From: Bacillota bacterium
GTDB taxonomy: Bacteria; Bacillota_E; Sulfobacillia; Sulfobacillales; Sulfobacillaceae
Reading direction: 5' to 3'
Assembly (NCBI GenBank): GCA_021820645.1
Contig: JAKADJ010000129.1
Coordinates: forward strand, 1-6,586
DNA length: 6,586 nt
The translations under genes were made by a program, and so were the position numbers. The notes under the pieces were generated by a model, which worked only from the letters and a program-made list of their open reading frames with translations, had not been told where the DNA came from and made no database searches. Below, in pieces: positions 1-6,511 of the stretch. Each line of letters starts with the position of its first letter. Within the stretch, counting starts at the first letter, position 1.

Positions 1-991
1 CCATCGAGATGCCAGACTCTTCTAGGGCTGCAAGGTGTGCTTCAGCTTCTTCAAACCCTTGGTCTACAGTGCGGGCCACTTTGGCGTGGTCCAGCACCGC
101 ACTGACAGTTTGTGGAGGCAAGGTATTCACAGTATCGGGGCCGATGAGGGCGTCCACGTACATAAGATCGGGGTAATCTGGATTTTTCGTACTGGTAGAG
201 GCCCAAAGCGGTCTTTGGACCATTGCGCCTTTTTCTTTCAGAGGGCCAAAGCGTTCGGACCCGAACTGCTCAAGGTAGAGCTTGTACGCTAATTTGGCGT
301 TGGCGATGCCCGCCTTACCGGCCAATTGCGGCGCCAAGTTTTGGGCCGCAATCATCTTGTCGACGAGGGTATCAACCCGACTGACGAAGAAACTCGCCAC
401 GGAAGCAATGCGTTCTACCGGTAAATTCTCGGCCATGCGGTCTTCGAGACCGGATAAGTACGCGTTGATGACTTGGCGATAGCTGTGTAGGCTAAAGATC
501 AAGGTGACATTGACATTAATGCCCTCACGAATAAGTTGGCGAATCGCTGGAATCCCCTCTTTAGTGGCGGGCACTTTAACCATAATATTGGGACGTCCGA
601 GAGTATGAAATAGGCGTCGTGCCTCGACGATGGTGGATTCGGTATTAGCCGCTAAGGTTGGCGGCACCTCGATGCTGATATACCCGTCATGGGCATTGGT
701 GCGGTCATATACGGGACGTAACAGGTCTGCCCCAGCCGCAATATCGTCCATCGTTAGGGTGTCATAAATTTCTTCTAAGGTGCGATGGGATGCCACGAGT
801 TCACGAATGGCGGCATCGTAGTCAGTGGATCCGTCAATGGCTTTTTCGAAAATAGTCGGGTTCGAGGTTACTCCGCTAATCCCGTTTGCGATCAGATCCC
901 GGAGCTCCCCAGACTTCAAGAGCCCCCGGCGGATGTTGTCATACCAGATACTTTGACCGATCCTGTTGATTTCCGTAATCGGATTGCCCAT
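1..991 (-). CDS. tal: Transaldolase, N-terminal 330 codons (3' end beyond window)
   Basis: This enzyme moves a dihydroxyacetone unit between sugar phosphates (sedoheptulose-7-P + glyceraldehyde-3-P to erythrose-4-P + fructose-6-P) in the cytosolic non-oxidative pentose phosphate pathway. I translated the minus strand by hand and it stays open from the ATG at 991 to the window edge. Visible motifs are GQSIWYDNIRRGLL near residues 12-25, GVTSNPTIFEKAI at 40-52, NIMVKVPAT at 135-143 with the likely Schiff-base lysine K139, and PLWASTSTKNP at about 261-271. These fit the longer transaldolase type found in many Gram-positives and actinobacteria rather than the short TalC type. Members are usually about 365-370 residues, so some 35-40 residues are probably missing. 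The start is set by AGGAGG at 1000-1005, 8 bases upstream. It lies 20 bases after the tkt stop, so it is almost certainly cotranscribed with tkt. Because the 3' end is cut off, a longer fused protein cannot be excluded. Confidence 0.95.
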   Translation of the reverse strand, partial: MGNPITEINRIGQSIWYDNIRRGLLKSGELRDLIANGISGVTSNPTIFEKAIDGSTDYDAAIRELVASHRTLEEIYDTLTMDDIAAGADLLRPVYDRTNAHDGYISIEVPPTLAANTESTIVEARRLFHTLGRPNIMVKVPATKEGIPAIRQLIREGINVNVTLIFSLHSYRQVINAYLSGLEDRMAENLPVERIASVASFFVSRVDTLVDKMIAAQNLAPQLAGKAGIANAKLAYKLYLEQFGSERFGPLKEKGAMVQRPLWASTSTKNPDYPDLMYVDALIGPDTVNTLPPQTVSAVLDHAKVARTVDQGFEEAEAHLAALEESGISM

Positions 992-1011
992 CCGCAATAC
1001 CTCCTCTGGCT

Positions 1012-3015
1012 CTAATGAGACTCGTTCAAGATTCTGGTGGCGACTTTAAGCAGGTTTTCCACCGTAAATCCAAAATGCTCCATGAGATCCTTAATGTTAC
1101 CGGAGGCTCCGAATCCGTTCATACCGATCACGGCGCCCCTTAAACCCACGTAGCGCTCCCATCCGAAGGGAGAGGCAGCCTCAACAGCCACGCGCTTAGT
1201 GACCTTGGGGGGCAACACAGTATCCCGGTAGCTGGGCGGCTGTTCTTCAAAAATTTCCCAACACGGGAAGCTTACTACGCGCACCCGGTGTCCCGATTCC
1301 GCGAGTTTCTGATACGCCTCATGGCAGAGGGACAATTCGGAACCGGTGGCCATCAAGATGAGCTCCGGTTCATCATGGTTCTGTTCGAGAATATAGGCTC
1401 CGTATTTTAGGTTTTGACTGAGTTCCGGGGTGGTTAGGGTCGGGATCTTTTGGCGAGTCAGGGCCATGGCGACCGGATGATGTGGACTCGTGAGCGCGAT
1501 CTTCCAGGCTTCTCGGGTTTCGTTGGCGTCGCCGGGGCGAATCATGTAAAGGTTCGGTAAGGCTCGGAGCGAGGCTAGTTGTTCAATGGGCTGGTGCGTG
1601 GGTCCGTCTTCCCCTAATCCAATCGAGTCATGGGTAAAGATATAGGTCACCGGTTGTCGCATTAAGGCCGAAAGGCGGATAGCCCCTCGCATATAATCCG
1701 AAAAAATCAAAAAGGTGGCACCATAAGGATAAACCCCACCATGTAGGGCCATCCCGTTCAAGGCCGCACCCATGGCGTGTTCGCGCACTCCGAAATGCAA
1801 GTTGCGTCCCTCAGGAGTAGTGGAGCCAAAAGAGGCATACCCATCCAAGTGGGTGTTGTTGGAACTCGCGAGATCTGCCGATCCGCCGATTAAGGTGGGC
1901 AGGTGAGGGGCGAGTGCATTAAGTACTTGACCGGACACGGTTCGGGTTTCGTAACTGGTGCCGACGTCGTATTGCGGCAAGTCGGCAAAGGCGTCCGATG
2001 GTAGCTCTGCCGCCAGCACCCGGTCCAATTCTTGGGCTAGCTCGGGGTATGTATCAGACCACTTCCGATAGAGACGGTTCCACTCGGCTTCCCATTCGTT
2101 GCCGTTCGACACCGATTGGCGCATGTGGCTTAATACGGCGTCGGGCACATAAAATGACTGATCTTCGGGCCAGCCATAGGCTTTTTTGGTTAAGCGAACC
2201 TCCTCGGCGCCGAGCGCCGATCCGTGGGCCTTGGCCGAGTCTTGCTTATTGGGACTCCCGTATCCAATGTGGGTGCGCACCGCAATGAGGCTCGGACGCG
2301 TGGACTCGGATTGTGCTGTTTTGATGGCGTTTGTAATTGCGGCGAGATCATTGCCGTCGTTGACCCGATCGGTGTGCCATCCGTAGGCGGTGAAACGGGC
2401 TAGAACGTCTTCGGTGAAGGCAATATCGGTATTGCCTTCAATGGAGATGTGATTATCGTCGTAAAGGTAAATAAGTTTGCCCAGTCCGAGGTGCCCGGCT
2501 AGTGAGGCGGCTTCCGCACTAATCCCTTCCATGAGATCGCCGTCGGAGACCAATCCGTAGGTGTAGTGGTCGATAATCGGGAAGTTAGAGCGATTATAAC
2601 GGGCTGCCAAGAAACGTTCGGCAATAGCCATGCCAACCCCGGTGGCAAATCCTTGGCCTAACGGGCCGGTAGTGGTTTCCACACCGGCGGTGTGACCGTA
2701 TTCAGGATGTCCCGGTGTCTTGGAGCCAAACTGCCGGAAATGTTTTAAGTCATCCAAACTCAGGTCGTAGCCAGTTAAATACAATAACCCGTAGAGCAAC
2801 ATCGAGCCATGACCAGCGGACAGGACGAAGCGATCTCGGTTGGCCCAATGGGGGTTTTGCGGATTATGCCGGAGATATTGGGTCCAGAGGGTGTAGGCCA
2901 TGGGCGCCGCTCCCATGGGGAGACCGGGGTGACCTGATTGGGCCTTTTCGACCGCATCCATCGCGAGGGTGCGGATCGTTGTAATCGACAAGAGATCCAA
3001 ATTTGTTTGGTCCAT
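1012..3015 (-). CDS. tkt: Transketolase
   Basis: This thiamine-diphosphate enzyme transfers two-carbon ketol units between pentose, tetrose and hexose phosphates in the non-oxidative pentose phosphate pathway. The 667-residue product has the usual full length. Motifs in order: SGHPG at 27-31; [16 protein letters not shown] at 107-122; the diphosphate/Mg-binding region [10 protein letters not shown] at 157-166 with N188 in [20 protein letters not shown] at 377-386; the catalytic-glutamate segment VREHAMGA at 410-417 (E412); and [16 protein letters not shown] at 461-476. The C-terminal domain is complete. The first glycine of the common GDGD is serine here, a variant that also occurs in ordinary transketolases. 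The ATG at 3015 follows AGGAG at 3023-3027 with 7 bases between. It is first gene of an operon with tal and is divergent from the ROK kinase; the likely promoter is at 3112-3140, giving a leader of roughly 90 bases. Confidence 0.97.
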   Translation of the reverse strand: MDQTNLDLLSITTIRTLAMDAVEKAQSGHPGLPMGAAPMAYTLWTQYLRHNPQNPHWANRDRFVLSAGHGSMLLYGLLYLTGYDLSLDDLKHFRQFGSKTPGHPEYGHTAGVETTTGPLGQGFATGVGMAIAERFLAARYNRSNFPIIDHYTYGLVSDGDLMEGISAEAASLAGHLGLGKLIYLYDDNHISIEGNTDIAFTEDVLARFTAYGWHTDRVNDGNDLAAITNAIKTAQSESTRPSLIAVRTHIGYGSPNKQDSAKAHGSALGAEEVRLTKKAYGWPEDQSFYVPDAVLSHMRQSVSNGNEWEAEWNRLYRKWSDTYPELAQELDRVLAAELPSDAFADLPQYDVGTSYETRTVSGQVLNALAPHLPTLIGGSADLASSNNTHLDGYASFGSTTPEGRNLHFGVREHAMGAALNGMALHGGVYPYGATFLIFSDYMRGAIRLSALMRQPVTYIFTHDSIGLGEDGPTHQPIEQLASLRALPNLYMIRPGDANETREAWKIALTSPHHPVAMALTRQKIPTLTTPELSQNLKYGAYILEQNHDEPELILMATGSELSLCHEAYQKLAESGHRVRVVSFPCWEIFEEQPPSYRDTVLPPKVTKRVAVEAASPFGWERYVGLRGAVIGMNGFGASGNIKDLMEHFGFTVENLLKVATRILNESH

Positions 3016-3062
3016 GCGTTGTCTCCTTATGGGGGATTTAGGGTAGGTTAAAGAGGTTCGGC

Positions 3063-3098
3063 AATACTATGCGTATTTACGAGCGCCCTATACTCGTA
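3063..3098. repeat. Two adjacent inverted repeats in the tkt leader
   Basis: The first repeat is AATAC, 5 bases, GTATT (3063-3077). The second is TACGAG, 9 bases, CTCGTA (3078-3098) and directly abuts it. Both fall just downstream of the predicted tkt transcription start, so they could be operator half-sites or two small hairpins at the 5' end of the mRNA. There is no following T-tract, so they are not a terminator. The arms are short and chance occurrence is possible. Confidence 0.3.
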
Positions 3099-3111
3099 GG
3101 TTCTATCCCGA

Positions 3112-3140
3112 ATTGTAGTCGTCCTTGTATCAAATGGCAA
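3112..3140 (-). promoter_or_regulatory. Probable sigma-A-type promoter of tkt-tal
   Basis: On the minus strand there is TTGCCA (3135-3140, 5 of 6 to consensus), a 17-base spacer, then TACAAT (3112-3117, 5 of 6). Transcription would start near 3105, leaving a leader of about 90 bases before the tkt ATG. This is the best promoter match in the 3016-3188 intergenic region. Its -35 lies inside the spacer of the weaker plus-strand promoter proposed for the kinase. Confidence 0.65.
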
Positions 3141-3153
3141 CTTCGCCCATTAT
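3125..3153 (+). promoter_or_regulatory. Candidate promoter of the ROK kinase
   Basis: On the plus strand there is TTGTAT (3125-3130), a 17-base spacer and CATTAT (3148-3153). The -35 matches only 3 of 6 positions and the -10 matches 4 of 6. It would start transcription near 3160, about 28 bases before the preferred GTG start at 3189, which leaves room for the GGGGAG ribosome-binding site. It overlaps the tkt promoter on the other strand. Confidence 0.35.
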
Positions 3154-3174
3154 AGACACGGATGAAAAAACCGT

Positions 3175-3180
3175 GGGGAG
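3175..3180 (+). promoter_or_regulatory. Ribosome-binding site deciding the kinase start
   Basis: GGGGAG lies 8 bases before the GTG at 3189. The in-frame ATG at 3162 has no purine-rich site upstream, and the nine residues it would add precede the usual start of ROK proteins, which begin a few residues before the GVDIGGTK motif. Confidence 0.6.
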
Positions 3181-3188
3181 TGGATAAG

Positions 3189-4136
3189 GTGGCGTACTTT
3201 GCGGGCGTGGATATTGGAGGCACCAAGATTGCGGTAGGGATTGGTAACACCGAGGGAAAGATTCTCCGAGAAACGCGCTTTCCCACGGACGAGGTGCCTC
3301 GAGGGGAAGATGGCTTGAACCGCATTGCCGAAGCGGTCCGATCCCTGTGTGCCGACAACGGTCCGGGTCCCGCGTTGCGGCCAGCGGACATTGCCGCAGT
3401 CGGGATTGGGTCGCCCGGGCCGCTGGATCGCGGCACCTTGTTAAAGACGGCAAATCTGCCGGGATGGGAAGGCATTAACCTGGCGTCGGGACTCCAAACC
3501 CGGCTTCATGTGCCGTGTCGGGTGGAAAACGATGCGACCGCTGCCGGAATGGGGGAATGGATGTTCGGGGCTGGTCGCGGGACGTCTCACATGGCATACG
3601 TAACGGTGTCGACCGGAATTGGATCCGGCATCATTGTCAATGGCCAACTCTATAGTGGCGGGCGCGGCAATGCCGGCGAATTAGGCCATCTGGTCCTGAT
3701 ACCGGATGGGCCGCCGTGTCATTGTGGGCAGCGAGGATGCTTAGAAACCTTAGCGTCGGGAACCGCGTTGGCGCGGATCGCCACGGAACGACGCGACCTG
3801 AGCCCCTATCTAAAAAGGCAGGACGCGATCGAGGCGCCTACCGTGTTTGCCGGCGCCAAGGCGGGCGACCCGGTATGCCAGTCCATGATCCAGGATATGA
3901 CCCGGTATCTAGGTCAGGGTCTCTCGTTTTTGGTCAATCTCTTGAACCCGGAACGGATTGTTTTGGGAGGCGGCGTGATGGCCAATGGGGACATGCTGTT
4001 GCCGCTACTCGTGCAACACACCGAATCCTTTAGCATGCCCGCGCTATATCGCACCACCGAGATTGTGTTGGCAGGGCTCGGTCAGGATTCGGGGTTGGCC
4101 GGAGCCTTGGCGGTCGCCCTAGTAGCGCGATCCTAG
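3189..4136 (+). CDS. glk: ROK-family sugar kinase, probable glucokinase
   Basis: This is a ROK-family kinase, most likely phosphorylating glucose with ATP to feed glycolysis and the pentose phosphate pathway. With the GTG start it has 315 residues, the normal length for a ROK glucokinase. There is no N-terminal helix-turn-helix, so it is an enzyme and not a ROK repressor. Visible motifs are the phosphate-binding GVDIGGTK at 6-13; GIGSPGPLD at about 72-80; VENDATAAGMGE at 112-123 with catalytic D115; the sugar-contacting GELGH at 163-167; and the zinc-binding cluster CHCGQRGC at 177-184. GGGVMANGD near 260-268 marks the C-terminal nucleotide-side fold. The ExGH plus zinc pattern fits glucokinase, but fructokinase or N-acetylmannosamine kinase cannot be excluded from motifs alone. 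The alternative ATG at 3162 would give 324 residues. The gene is divergent from tkt and convergent with proC. Confidence 0.9.
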   Translation: MAYFAGVDIGGTKIAVGIGNTEGKILRETRFPTDEVPRGEDGLNRIAEAVRSLCADNGPGPALRPADIAAVGIGSPGPLDRGTLLKTANLPGWEGINLASGLQTRLHVPCRVENDATAAGMGEWMFGAGRGTSHMAYVTVSTGIGSGIIVNGQLYSGGRGNAGELGHLVLIPDGPPCHCGQRGCLETLASGTALARIATERRDLSPYLKRQDAIEAPTVFAGAKAGDPVCQSMIQDMTRYLGQGLSFLVNLLNPERIVLGGGVMANGDMLLPLLVQHTESFSMPALYRTTEIVLAGLGQDSGLAGALAVALVARS

Positions 4137-4137
4137 C

Positions 4138-4965
4138 CTAGCGGCGAGGGACTCCGCCGGCGGCCTCACGACCCAGTTCGGTGGCGCGATTGCCTGCCGC
4201 TTGTAGGGCCGCCTCCATGATTTGTGGCCAGCCTTGGGTGTGTAAAACCCGGAGCATGGCTTCGGTGGTGCCGCCCGGAGAGACCACACGGGACTGAATA
4301 TCTTCTAAGGCGTGGTGCTTTTCGGTCAGCGCCAACTCGCTAGTCCCCACCACCATGCGCAGGGCTAATTGACGGGATAAGTCCGCATCCAGGCCCAAAG
4401 TGACCGCGCTGTTGATAATGCTCGTAAGAAATTCCAGGACATAGGCGGGACCGCTTCCGAAAAGGGCGGTCATCGGGTCGAGCGATGCCTCCGGGGTTTG
4501 TACGATGTCACCAAGTTCTCGTAACAGCGTTACGGCATGGCTAAGGTCTTCCTCCGAAACCCCGTCACTGCTGTACCCGGTCACGGAACGTCCCACCTCG
4601 GAACAAATATTAGGCATAGTGCGAATGATTCCGGCTTTGGGAATCACGGCGCGGATTTTGGCAATCGAGACCCCGGCAACCACGGAAATCAGGATGGCAG
4701 AATCGGCGAGATAGCTCTCAACCTGACCGAGGGCGGCCAGGGCATCTTTCGGTTTGACCGCGAGCACCACGACTTGGGCTTGCTTAAGAACACTGGCGTC
4801 GAACGTAACCCGGCTCTTAAGTTGTCCGTTCCAGTCTTGAGACATGAATCTTTGAGAGCGAGCCAGCATGCTCAAGTTGGCCACATGCGGCGAAAAAAGC
4901 CAGCGGCTGCCTAAGGCATGTGCCAAATTCCCGGACCCAATGATGACTAAACGTTTTTGGTCCAT
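4138..4965 (-). CDS. proC: Pyrroline-5-carboxylate reductase
   Basis: This enzyme reduces 1-pyrroline-5-carboxylate to L-proline with NAD(P)H, the last step of proline biosynthesis in the cytosol. From the ATG at 4965 it has 275 residues, typical for the family. Motifs: the Rossmann dinucleotide loop IGSGNLAHALG at 9-19, AVKP at 69-72, IRTMPN at 114-119, the conserved GSGPAYV at 170-176, and the family signature SPGGTTEAML at 229-238 near the C terminus. After MPN the usual Thr-Pro is replaced by Ile-Cys (MPNICSEVG), which is unusual. ATG 4965 is chosen over the upstream in-frame TTG at 4971 because AGGAGG (4974-4979) sits 8 bases from the ATG but only 2 bases from the TTG. It is preceded by its own promoter and a proline T-box, and its stop is one base from the stop of the convergent kinase gene. 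It appears monocistronic on this evidence. Confidence 0.95.
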   Translation of the reverse strand: MDQKRLVIIGSGNLAHALGSRWLFSPHVANLSMLARSQRFMSQDWNGQLKSRVTFDASVLKQAQVVVLAVKPKDALAALGQVESYLADSAILISVVAGVSIAKIRAVIPKAGIIRTMPNICSEVGRSVTGYSSDGVSEEDLSHAVTLLRELGDIVQTPEASLDPMTALFGSGPAYVLEFLTSIINSAVTLGLDADLSRQLALRMVVGTSELALTEKHHALEDIQSRVVSPGGTTEAMLRVLHTQGWPQIMEAALQAAGNRATELGREAAGGVPRR

Positions 4966-4973
4966 GACCAACG

Positions 4974-4979
4974 CCTCCT
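4974..4979 (-). promoter_or_regulatory. Ribosome-binding site deciding the proC start
   Basis: A perfect AGGAGG on the minus strand has 8 bases between it and the ATG at 4965. The TTG at 4971 would have only 2 bases, so it is unlikely to be used. Confidence 0.8.
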
Positions 4980-4999
4980 TTGCGCTTTAACACTGGACA

Positions 5000-5033
5000 T
5001 AAAAAATTCCCGCGCGCCTAAGGACGCATCGGG
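5000..5033 (-). terminator. Intrinsic terminator of the proC T-box
   Basis: On the minus strand a GC-rich hairpin has arms CCCG-TGCG-CC and GG-CGCG-CGGG (5009-5033), with single-base bulges and a TTA loop. A run of six T follows at 5001-5006. The CCTTAG segment (5018-5023) in its tip is also the antiterminator strand, so the two folds are mutually exclusive. It ends about 35 bases before the proC start. Confidence 0.88.
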
Positions 5034-5230
5034 ATGACGTGGTACCACCTTAGTTATAGTGGGGAACCCACTATCACTTGTTGCCTTGGCTAACGGAAGG
5101 CGTCCGCCGGATTGGGGAACTCCAGGGCTGGGAAAGCAATAGGTTCTCGCGGCCTTTCACCTGCTACCGCTCGCTTTGGGGAAGCCTCACTGCTATATGC
5201 CCTATCATCGTCGAATACAGCGATAAATTT
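5000..5230 (-). ncRNA. T-box riboswitch, proline type, controlling proC
   Basis: This is a leader RNA that binds uncharged tRNA-Pro and lets transcription read into proC when proline is short. The T-box core AAGGTGGTACCACG is at 5038-5051, with UGGU to pair with the tRNA ACCA end. Stem I: AGGGC (5199-5203) pairs with GCCCT (5124-5128), and AGCAGT (5189-5194) pairs with ATTGCT (5135-5140). The internal loop between them carries TTCCCA on its 3' side, so the specifier is CCC (5130-5132) followed by the usual A. A GATGA / GGAG pair below fits the GA (kink-turn) motif, and a GCGG-CCGC hairpin (5149-5170) holds the GGTG apical loop. Stem III is a perfect 8-bp hairpin (5056-5074). The antiterminator pairs 5048-5053 with 5018-5023, which excludes the terminator. 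Reading the specifier one base later gives CCA, also proline. All pairings were found by eye. Confidence 0.92.
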
Positions 5231-5234
5231 AAAA

Positions 5235-5267
5235 ATTAGAGTAATACGGGAACCTTGAGGATGTCAA
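5235..5267 (-). promoter_or_regulatory. Promoter of the proC T-box transcript
   Basis: On the minus strand there is a perfect -35 TTGACA (5262-5267). The -10 is ambiguous: TATTAC (5241-5246, 15-base spacer), TACTCT (5238-5243, 18-base spacer) or TCTAAT (5235-5240, 21-base spacer, best sequence match). Any of these starts transcription near 5228-5234, just upstream of Stem I of the T-box. The AT-rich stretch downstream of the -35 fits promoter DNA. Confidence 0.6.
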
Positions 5268-5269
5268 GG
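5253..5269. promoter_or_regulatory. 17-bp palindrome over the proC -35, candidate operator
   Basis: CCTTGA, 5 bases, TCAAGG forms a perfect 6+5+6 inverted repeat. One arm contains most of the TTGACA -35 box of the minus-strand promoter, so a protein bound here would compete with RNA polymerase. No regulator is known from the sequence, and the repeat could be coincidental. Confidence 0.35.
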
Positions 5270-5300
5270 GCACCTGGATTAAATTTTTATCTTTCATCTC

Positions 5301-5314
5301 TTCGGCAAACCGAA
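5301..5314. repeat. Short inverted repeat in the proC-metX gap
   Basis: TTCGG, CAAA, CCGAA is a perfect 5-bp inverted repeat with a 4-base spacer between the divergent promoters of proC and metX. No T-tract follows on either strand immediately, so a terminator is unlikely. It might be a binding site or nothing. The rest of 5270-5348 shows no further clear element, and there is no room for a SAM riboswitch. Confidence 0.25.
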
Positions 5315-5328
5315 TTGATCGCGGAAGA

Positions 5329-5357
5329 TTAAAGCGTGGCGTCATTTGTGCTAGCAT
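5329..5357 (+). promoter_or_regulatory. Extended -10 promoter of metX
   Basis: TG-C-TAGCAT (5349-5357) is an extended -10 element, with TAGCAT matching the consensus at 4 of 6. A weak -35, TTAAAG (5329-5334), lies 17 bases upstream. Transcription would start about 6-7 bases after 5357, at or next to the metX ATG at 5364. The TGCTAGCA at 5349-5356 is also a perfect 8-base palindrome. Confidence 0.5.
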
Positions 5358-5363
5358 AGAGCA

Positions 5364-6482
5364 ATGAAACTTACCAAGTATCCCTACGCGACCTGGCCGT
5401 GGCAACAGCAGCAAGGGTTTCCGGGGACTCGCCTCCAATTTCAAGAATGGGCAGACCCGTTTGTGTTGGATTCGGGAAGGATCTTGCCAGGACTACTGAT
5501 GGCCTACGAAGAATGGGGACAAGCGATCAACCCCACCGTCGTGATTTTCCATGCCCTGACCGGTGATAGTCACGTATCGCGGCACATCTATCGAGACCAA
5601 GCCGGCTGGTGGGATGGTGTGGTAGGATTCGGCAAGGGGATTGACTTGCACCAGTATCACGTGGTGGCCAGCAATGTCCTGGGTGGGGCTATGGGCTCGA
5701 CCGGTCCCAGTTCGTGGACCCCAGATGGCACGCCATTTGGGGGAGACTTTCCCTCGCTTACTTTGTTTGATATGGCTCGGGCGCAGCATCGATTACTGGA
5801 AGCCCTTAATCTCGAAAAGCCCTATATCTTGGTCGGGGGCTCGATGGGGGGGATGCTCGCCTTAGCCTACGCATCGTGCTACCCCGAAATGGTTAAGGGG
5901 GTGTTGGCGGTGGGAGCACCAACGACGCACTCACCGTGGGCGATTGCGTTTCATACGGTAGGGCGGTCTGCGATTTTGGGCGACCCACGGTTTGCCGGCG
6001 GCCATTACTACATGAATGAAGAAGGACCCGCCTGGGGCCTGGCGGTGGCCCGAATGGCCGACATGATTTCCTACCAGAGCCCAGAATCGATGCAGCAAAA
6101 GTTTGGACGCTACTATCAGTCACCCGATCACCAAGAGTTTCAGGTGGCGTCCTACCTGCGGTATCAGGGCCAGAAATTGGTTGGTCGGTTTGACGCCAAC
6201 ACCTATCTCTGTCTCACCGACGCGATGGATCGATTTGACCTTGGAGCCGATCGGGTGCGTAGTCTGGACCGGGTTCCGGTCTGGATGATTGGAATATTAA
6301 GCGACGTGCTATATCCGTGGCAAGAAATCCAGCAGCAGGCAGAATGGATGCGCTCCCTGGGCGTCTTTGTGCACTATGAAAACTTGGCCGGACCCTGGGG
6401 TCATGACACCTTCTTGGTGGATCAGGTAGCTATGGGACGGATTGCGGCCAAATTTCTCCTGGCTTGCCAAAAGGCCCGATAA
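5364..6482 (+). CDS. metX: MetX-family homoserine O-acyltransferase
   Basis: This alpha/beta-hydrolase-fold enzyme most likely acylates homoserine (acetyl-CoA donor by family default) to open the methionine pathway. It has 372 residues, normal for MetX. Motifs: FVLDSGRILPGLLMAYEEWG at 33-52; HALTGDSHV at 63-71; GWWDGVVGFGKG at 81-92; SNVLGGAMGSTGPSS at 103-117; nucleophile elbow GGSMGGM at 158-164 with S160; KFGR at 246-249; RFDANTYL at 275-282; and the remaining triad residues D314 in LSDVLYP and H347 in GHDTFLV. After the elbow it reads LALAYA where most MetX proteins have QALEWA, and GPGK is GFGK, so it is a divergent member. Some family members use succinyl-CoA, and this cannot be decided here. 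An in-frame TAG at 5352-5354 forbids a longer N terminus. No Shine-Dalgarno precedes the ATG, which fits a leaderless mRNA. Confidence 0.93.
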   Translation: MKLTKYPYATWPWQQQQGFPGTRLQFQEWADPFVLDSGRILPGLLMAYEEWGQAINPTVVIFHALTGDSHVSRHIYRDQAGWWDGVVGFGKGIDLHQYHVVASNVLGGAMGSTGPSSWTPDGTPFGGDFPSLTLFDMARAQHRLLEALNLEKPYILVGGSMGGMLALAYASCYPEMVKGVLAVGAPTTHSPWAIAFHTVGRSAILGDPRFAGGHYYMNEEGPAWGLAVARMADMISYQSPESMQQKFGRYYQSPDHQEFQVASYLRYQGQKLVGRFDANTYLCLTDAMDRFDLGADRVRSLDRVPVWMIGILSDVLYPWQEIQQQAEWMRSLGVFVHYENLAGPWGHDTFLVDQVAMGRIAAKFLLACQKAR

Positions 6483-6484
6483 AA

Positions 6485-6500
6485 GCCTCTGCGAAGGGGC
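6485..6500. repeat. Hairpin with GNRA loop just after metX
   Basis: GCCTCT-GCGA-AGGGGC forms a 6-bp stem (one G-U) closed by a GCGA tetraloop, starting 3 bases after the metX stop. On the plus strand there is no T-tract, so termination of metX is doubtful. Read on the minus strand the same hairpin is followed by TTTT, so it could be a weak terminator for a gene arriving from the right. Confidence 0.35.
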
Positions 6501-6511
6501 ACCATAGGGTC

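Noticed and set aside
35..1015. Plus-strand open frames at 35-292, 282-482 and 785-1015
   Set aside because: They lie entirely opposite the well-supported transaldolase gene, have no recognisable motifs, and read as antisense shadows.
3149..3154. A perfect TATAAT on the minus strand upstream of tkt
   Set aside because: No acceptable -35 lies 15-19 bases upstream and no exact TGn precedes it. The TTGCCA-17-TACAAT pair downstream is a better complete promoter.
3077..3647. Minus-strand open frames overlapping the kinase gene
   Set aside because: They run antisense to a clear ROK kinase, with low-complexity Pro/Arg/Ser-rich composition typical of shadow frames.
4154..4163. Perfect palindrome CCGCCGGCGG near the kinase-proC junction
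   Set aside because: It is inside the proC coding end in GC-rich codons and has no T-tract on either side, so neither a terminator nor an operator is supported.
5270..5363. Possible SAM (S-box) riboswitch upstream of metX
   Set aside because: The gap is under 100 bases, has no S-box core or terminator, and the predicted transcript starts at the ATG, leaving no leader to hold one.
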